A stretch of DNA of 9,279 bases. It comes from an uncultured Pseudomonadota bacterium. Its GTDB lineage: Bacteria > Pseudomonadota > Gammaproteobacteria > Burkholderiales > Burkholderiaceae_C. The DNA lies in NCBI GenBank assembly GCA_900320815.1, contig ONTY01000027.1, positions 1-9,279 of the forward strand, written 5' to 3'. Positions 6,419 to 9,279 of this stretch are shown here, in pieces. Each line of letters starts with the position of its first letter. Position 1 is the stretch's first letter. The position numbers and the translations under genes are program-made. The notes under the pieces were generated by a model. The model saw only the letters and a list, made by a program, of their open reading frames with translations, did not search any database and was not told the origin of the DNA.

Positions 6419-8080
6419 CTACTGCATCACCGCCCACTCCAGCAGTCGGTCAAGGGCGGGGCGGGCGCTGCCGGCGTTGGCGTGGTTGACGATGCCGGCC
6501 ACCGCGTAGGTGCGTCCGCTCATGCCGTGCGCGTAGCCGGCGACGGCCACCACGTCGCGCAGCGTGCCGGTTTTCATTTGCACACGGCCAAGAGCCACGG
6601 AGCCGGGGCTGCGGGTTTTCATGGTTTTGGCGGTGCCACTGACGCCAGCCACCGACAGCGAGTTGGCAAAGGTCTGCGCGTGCGGGCTGTGCGCGGCGTG
6701 CGCCAGCAAGGCCACAAGAGAAGCGGCGCTGATGCGCTCGCGGCGCGAGAGGCCGGAGCCGTTTTCCATCACCGGGGCCGCAGCGTCAGCACCAAAGTGC
6801 CGCTGCCACCACTGCCCCACAAAGCTGCGCGAGGCGGCGAAGCTGCCGCGCTTGCCCCCCTGCGCCGAAAGCGTCAGGAACAGCTGCTGCGCCATGACGT
6901 TGTTGGAGAACTGGTTGATGTCCGTGATGATGCTCGCCAGCGGCAGCGAAATACCCGTGACCAGCGGACGCAGTCCTTTGAGCGTGCCCCCATTGACCCA
7001 GTGCACGCTGCCGCCCAACTGCCCGCCAGCAGCGCGCCAAGCCTGCTCAATCATGCGCGGCGCGAAGCTGTCGGGGTCGGCGTAGGCGAGGGTGAGCGTC
7101 TTGGCGCCGCAACTGGGCGAAAAGCCACCGCCAAAGCTCAGCTGCCCGGGGCCGTCAAAGTGCGCGCCCAGGCGCGTTTTCCAGTCGCCGCAGCCGCCTC
7201 GGGCGGCGGGCACGGTTTCGGGCACAGCCACGCCGGCCAGCGGCGCTTTGTCGGTGACGTAAATCAGACCGTTGGCGTGCGGCACCAGTTCCAGCTCCAT
7301 CGCCTTGAAGTTGAGCAGCAGCCCGTCGGGGCCGACGTTGTAGGGGCGCAGCGCCTCGCCGTCAAAGGCGGCGGCGTTGTGCGCGGGCAGCTTGAAGATG
7401 GAGCGGTCGAGCACGATGTCGCCCGTGATGTGGCGCACGCCCTTGGCCTGTACGCTGGCCAGCAAATCGGCCAGGCGCTCGATGACGAGTTTGGGGTCGC
7501 CGCTGCCGCGGATGACGAGGTTGCCGTGCAGCACGCCGTCCACCACCCGGCCTTGCGTGTAGATGCGCGTGCGCCACAGGTGGCTGGGGCCAAGCGTATC
7601 GAGACCGGCATAGGTGGTGACCAGTTTCATCACCGAAGCGGGGAGCATGGAGGCGTCTGCCCGCCAGGCTAGCAGCGGCGCCAGCGGCTCGCCTGCCGCC
7701 GGCAGCGGCGCCACCAGCATGGCAACGGCGCCTTCGGGCACGTGCGCCGCAGCCAGCGCCTGCGTCACTTGCAGCGGCAGCGCCTGCTGCTGCGCTGCGG
7801 CAAAGCCGCCAAAGCTGCCAGTGCCCGCCTGGCCGCCTTGCGCGCCACGCACGCGGTACGTAGTTTCCGGCGCAGCAGACTGGGTATTGTCCGCATAGCT
7901 GGCAGCCATAATGGCATCTACGGCAGCGTCAAGACTGGTATCAGTGCTGGTATCGACGTCGAGATCGAGCACAGCTTCGGCGCCACCGCTGGTGGCAGTA
8001 GCCTGGGTGTCGCTCAGGGCATCGCGCCCGCCGCACGCCGCCAGCGAAAGCGCCAGCGCCGCCGCCAGCAGCAGCCGCAT
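6419..8080 (-). CDS. dacB: D-alanyl-D-alanine carboxypeptidase/endopeptidase, PBP4 type (peptidase S13), predicted lipoprotein
   Basis: Low-molecular-weight penicillin-binding protein that trims peptidoglycan stem peptides and cleaves cross-links in the periplasm. From ATG 8080 it has 553 residues. The three active-site motifs are present: SVMK (Ser149-Lys152), SNN (392-394) and KTG (503-505). Also present are S13 landmarks RGSGDPKL (191-198), GDIVLDRSIF (220-229) and NGSGLSRRERIS (440-451). Cys297 and Cys324 could form a disulfide. The N-terminus MRLLLAAALALSLAACGG carries a lipobox with Cys16 and Gly at +2, suggesting lipidation and outer-membrane anchoring, unlike soluble E. coli DacB (477 residues). 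About 95 residues of low-complexity, acidic linker (DLDVDTSTDTSLDAAVD) precede the catalytic domain. An in-frame ATG at 8155 would add 25 residues; neither start has a good Shine-Dalgarno site, and I chose 8080 for its typical signal length. It is strikingly GC-rich and convergent with dinB. Confidence 0.94.
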   Translation of the reverse strand: MRLLLAAALALSLAACGGRDALSDTQATATSGGAEAVLDLDVDTSTDTSLDAAVDAIMAASYADNTQSAAPETTYRVRGAQGGQAGTGSFGGFAAAQQQALPLQVTQALAAAHVPEGAVAMLVAPLPAAGEPLAPLLAWRADASMLPASVMKLVTTYAGLDTLGPSHLWRTRIYTQGRVVDGVLHGNLVIRGSGDPKLVIERLADLLASVQAKGVRHITGDIVLDRSIFKLPAHNAAAFDGEALRPYNVGPDGLLLNFKAMELELVPHANGLIYVTDKAPLAGVAVPETVPAARGGCGDWKTRLGAHFDGPGQLSFGGGFSPSCGAKTLTLAYADPDSFAPRMIEQAWRAAGGQLGGSVHWVNGGTLKGLRPLVTGISLPLASIITDINQFSNNVMAQQLFLTLSAQGGKRGSFAASRSFVGQWWQRHFGADAAAPVMENGSGLSRRERISAASLVALLAHAAHSPHAQTFANSLSVAGVSGTAKTMKTRSPGSVALGRVQMKTGTLRDVVAVAGYAHGMSGRTYAVAGIVNHANAGSARPALDRLLEWAVMQ

Positions 8081-8236
8081 CAACAGCAGGTGGGAGGAGG
8101 AGTGCGGCGCAGCGCGCCCACTCTGGGAAAAGGGGGAAAGGGTCGAGGTCAGCATTTGCCGCTTAGTCTATGGCGGCGGACAACGCTTGTGCTGCACTGC
8201 ACATACGACGCCGGTACCCACACCAGCATATCTTTC

Positions 8237-8274
8237 AGTATATTTCCGTTTGCCCGCGCACTTTGCGGGCAAGC
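8237..8274 (-). promoter_or_regulatory. candidate dacB promoter with overlapping perfect dyad
   Basis: On the minus strand TATACT (8237-8242) differs from the -10 consensus at one base. Upstream of it lies a perfect 8-bp inverted repeat, TTGCCCGC (8250-8257) and GCGGGCAA (8265-8272), with a 7-base loop; it extends by a wobble and a G-C pair to 8248-8274. The expected -35 position (about 8260-8265) falls in the centre of the dyad and does not resemble TTGACA. The dyad could be a regulator site, or a hairpin ending the upstream gene pair; no T-run follows on either strand, which argues against a simple terminator. Confidence 0.35.
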
Positions 8275-8340
8275 AAACATAAAGATGATGGGTATATATG
8301 GCTGCACAAGCCCACGCGCCCTGCCGCCGCCAGCGCACAC

Positions 8341-8520
8341 TCACGCCAGTGCACGCAACAGCAGGCGGGCGCGATGCTCATCGCTCACCGCCTGCCACGC
8401 GGCCAGGCATGAATACGCCTGCCGGCTGATTTCCACGCCGACAGCAAGCTCGCCGCCACCTGCCGGCTCACCGCTGTCATTGGCCGCACGCGCTGCCGCC
8501 GCAACAACAGCGGCGCTCAC
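8341..8520 (-). CDS. small hypothetical protein (59 residues) coupled to the upstream gene
   Basis: An Ala-rich 59-residue protein starting at GTG. It opens with MSAAVVAAAARAANDSGE, followed by a Gly-rich turn (PAGGGE) and a likely helical end (SRQAYSCLAAWQAVSDEH, then ARLLLRALA). There is no signal peptide, clear membrane helix or recognised motif. The start is supported by GGAGAGGA (8526-8533), an excellent Shine-Dalgarno site with AGGA 5 bases before GTG, and by a 4-base GTGA overlap with the stop of the upstream gene. An earlier in-frame ATG at 8628 exists but would overlap the upstream gene by 112 bases and has no such support. The architecture suggests a product needed in ratio with the upstream protein. 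Function unknown; it could also be a non-conserved frame. Confidence 0.6.
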   Translation of the reverse strand: MSAAVVAAAARAANDSGEPAGGGELAVGVEISRQAYSCLAAWQAVSDEHRARLLLRALA

Positions 8521-9279
8521 TGTTGTCCTCTCCAGCGTGCCAAGTCTGTTTTCAAGTGCGCGTGCGCGGTTTCCGCTGAAATCCATAAGCGCACGCTTTC
8601 TGTTCCAACCGGCTCGCCCTGCACACAAAAATAATAGAGGTTTTCGTCAGACGGCGGTGGAACATCAAAATATGGCTGAATTTTAGCGCCTGCGCTGGTG
8701 GTTATCGAATAACGCTTCTGCCCGGTATTGCGGTCATAAATCCACAGGCTCTTGCTGCCTTTGCGTGCACCCTTGGCCGGAGTTTCATGCAATTCTGCCA
8801 CAAATTGTTCCGGCACAGGCACACACAACGCCTCCTCAAAATAGAGAAATTCGGTCAAAGTGCTTTCCCACAACAGCCATCCGAGCCTCATGTCTGGCTC
8901 TTTTCCAGGCGCCGCATCAATCACCCTTGCGGTGCGCTTGCGAATCAGCTCGGCATACTGTAAGAACACATCGCGCATCACTTCATTGGCCGGGCGCGTG
9001 CTGTCATCAATTCGAATGGAGCGCGTCGCCGCCGGGTGCATCAGCGATGTGCCGCACACGGATTTGATTGGGCGCCCTTTGAGCTTGTCTGTAATGCGCA
9101 ACAGCTTCATTTCAAGACCCAACCCTTGGTAGTTGACATCGATGTGCAGATTACTCCATTTTGCCTCCGGAATGCCTTTTGCCCGGCAGTACACGTGGCT
9201 CCAATCGCCCTCTTCCAGTTTGCGCCCCATCATGGCGGCAACCTGCGTGGCAAGCCAGCGCTTCGCCCGCTCTTTTTCT
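8517..9279 (-). CDS. uncharacterised protein with PD-(D/E)XK-like motif, N-terminus cut by window end
   Basis: The 253 visible residues have no stop upstream, so the true start is probably outside; the in-frame ATGs at 9233 and 9230 (MMGRK) lie inside an apparent helix that continues upstream (EKERAKRWLATQVAAMMGRK). I do not recognise the family with certainty. Seen: GDWSHVYCRAKGIP (24-37), then two likely beta strands carrying Asp47 (NLHIDV) and Glu56-x-Lys58 (GLEMKLLRI), a D-x8-E-x-K spacing compatible with PD-(D/E)XK nucleases. The well-structured segments GTSLMHPAATRSIRI (76-90), ARKGSKSLWIYDRNTGQKRY (171-190) and AGAKIQPYFDVPPP (196-209) follow. There is no signal peptide or membrane segment, so it is cytoplasmic. 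Sampled lines 8641-8760 are about half G+C, clearly below dacB, which suggests transfer. It may be a restriction-type or other defence nuclease; a non-enzymatic protein remains possible. Confidence 0.85.
   Translation of the reverse strand, partial: EKERAKRWLATQVAAMMGRKLEEGDWSHVYCRAKGIPEAKWSNLHIDVNYQGLGLEMKLLRITDKLKGRPIKSVCGTSLMHPAATRSIRIDDSTRPANEVMRDVFLQYAELIRKRTARVIDAAPGKEPDMRLGWLLWESTLTEFLYFEEALCVPVPEQFVAELHETPAKGARKGSKSLWIYDRNTGQKRYSITTSAGAKIQPYFDVPPPSDENLYYFCVQGEPVGTESVRLWISAETAHAHLKTDLARWRGQQ
8526..8533 (-). promoter_or_regulatory. Shine-Dalgarno site deciding the GTG start of the 59-residue gene
   Basis: GGAGAGGA on the minus strand lies within the last codons of the upstream gene, 5 bases before the GTG at 8520. 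It is one of the two strongest ribosome sites in the window and is the main reason for choosing GTG over upstream ATG codons. Confidence 0.6.

Noticed and set aside
6263..7672. Long plus-strand frame opposite dacB
   Set aside because: It is antisense to the S13 motifs; stop codons are rare in this GC-rich DNA, so open shadows are expected.
8149..8340. 63-residue minus-strand frame in the dacB leader
   Set aside because: It has no Shine-Dalgarno site or recognisable composition, and overlaps the alternative dacB start. I treat the region as a non-coding leader.
8341..8628. Frameshift linking the 59-residue frame to the larger gene
   Set aside because: The GTGA overlap plus strong ribosome site explains the arrangement better, and no family alignment shows the large protein to be truncated at its end.
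8646..8655. Sequence resembling the Neisseria DNA uptake sequence (GCCGTCTGAC on the minus strand)
   Set aside because: It has one mismatch to the 10-mer and is the only near match I noticed in the window, inside a coding region, so chance is the simpler explanation.

Overview
The window looks like a chromosomal segment of a GC-rich betaproteobacterium, closest in style to Burkholderiales. The best evidence is the DinB protein: between its first catalytic aspartate and the RGVV segment it carries the extra ~40 residues I associate with betaproteobacterial DNA polymerase IV. The coaBC and dut genes on one strand also fit. No rRNA, tRNA, CRISPR array, transposase or phage gene is visible. The exact genus cannot be told from this sequence.

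Region by region. (1) Positions 1-3380, all minus strand, form a tight cluster transcribed as coaBC, a two-helix membrane protein of unknown role, an AzgA-type purine (probably adenine) permease, and dut, which is cut by the window start. Gaps between these genes are only 1 to 20 bases (16 bases if the preferred permease start is used), so they are very likely one operon. It joins coenzyme A synthesis, purine uptake and dUTP hydrolysis. (2) Positions 3381-3492 are a divergent intergenic region. (3) Positions 3493-6107, plus strand, hold a MATE-family efflux protein whose stop codon overlaps the start of dinB (ATGA), so the two are translationally coupled. (4) Positions 6108-6418 are non-coding between convergent genes and contain a 104-base imperfect inverted-repeat element that resembles a small MITE or REPIN. 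(5) Positions 6419-8080, minus strand, encode a PBP4/DacB-type (S13) D,D-carboxypeptidase with a lipoprotein signal and a long acidic linker. (6) Positions 8081-8340 are a leader region with a perfect 8-bp dyad next to a possible -10 box. (7) Positions 8341-9279, minus strand, hold a visibly less GC-rich gene with no clear family, cut by the window end, and a 59-residue gene coupled to it through a GTGA overlap and a strong Shine-Dalgarno site. The larger protein has a D-x8-E-x-K pattern on two predicted beta strands, compatible with a PD-(D/E)XK nuclease fold. This pair is the best candidate for something undescribed; its 5' neighbours lie outside the window.

Most of the window is housekeeping: cofactor and nucleotide metabolism, translesion synthesis and cell-wall remodelling. 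The accessory-looking parts are the MATE transporter, the inverted-repeat element and the unrecognised gene pair at the right end.
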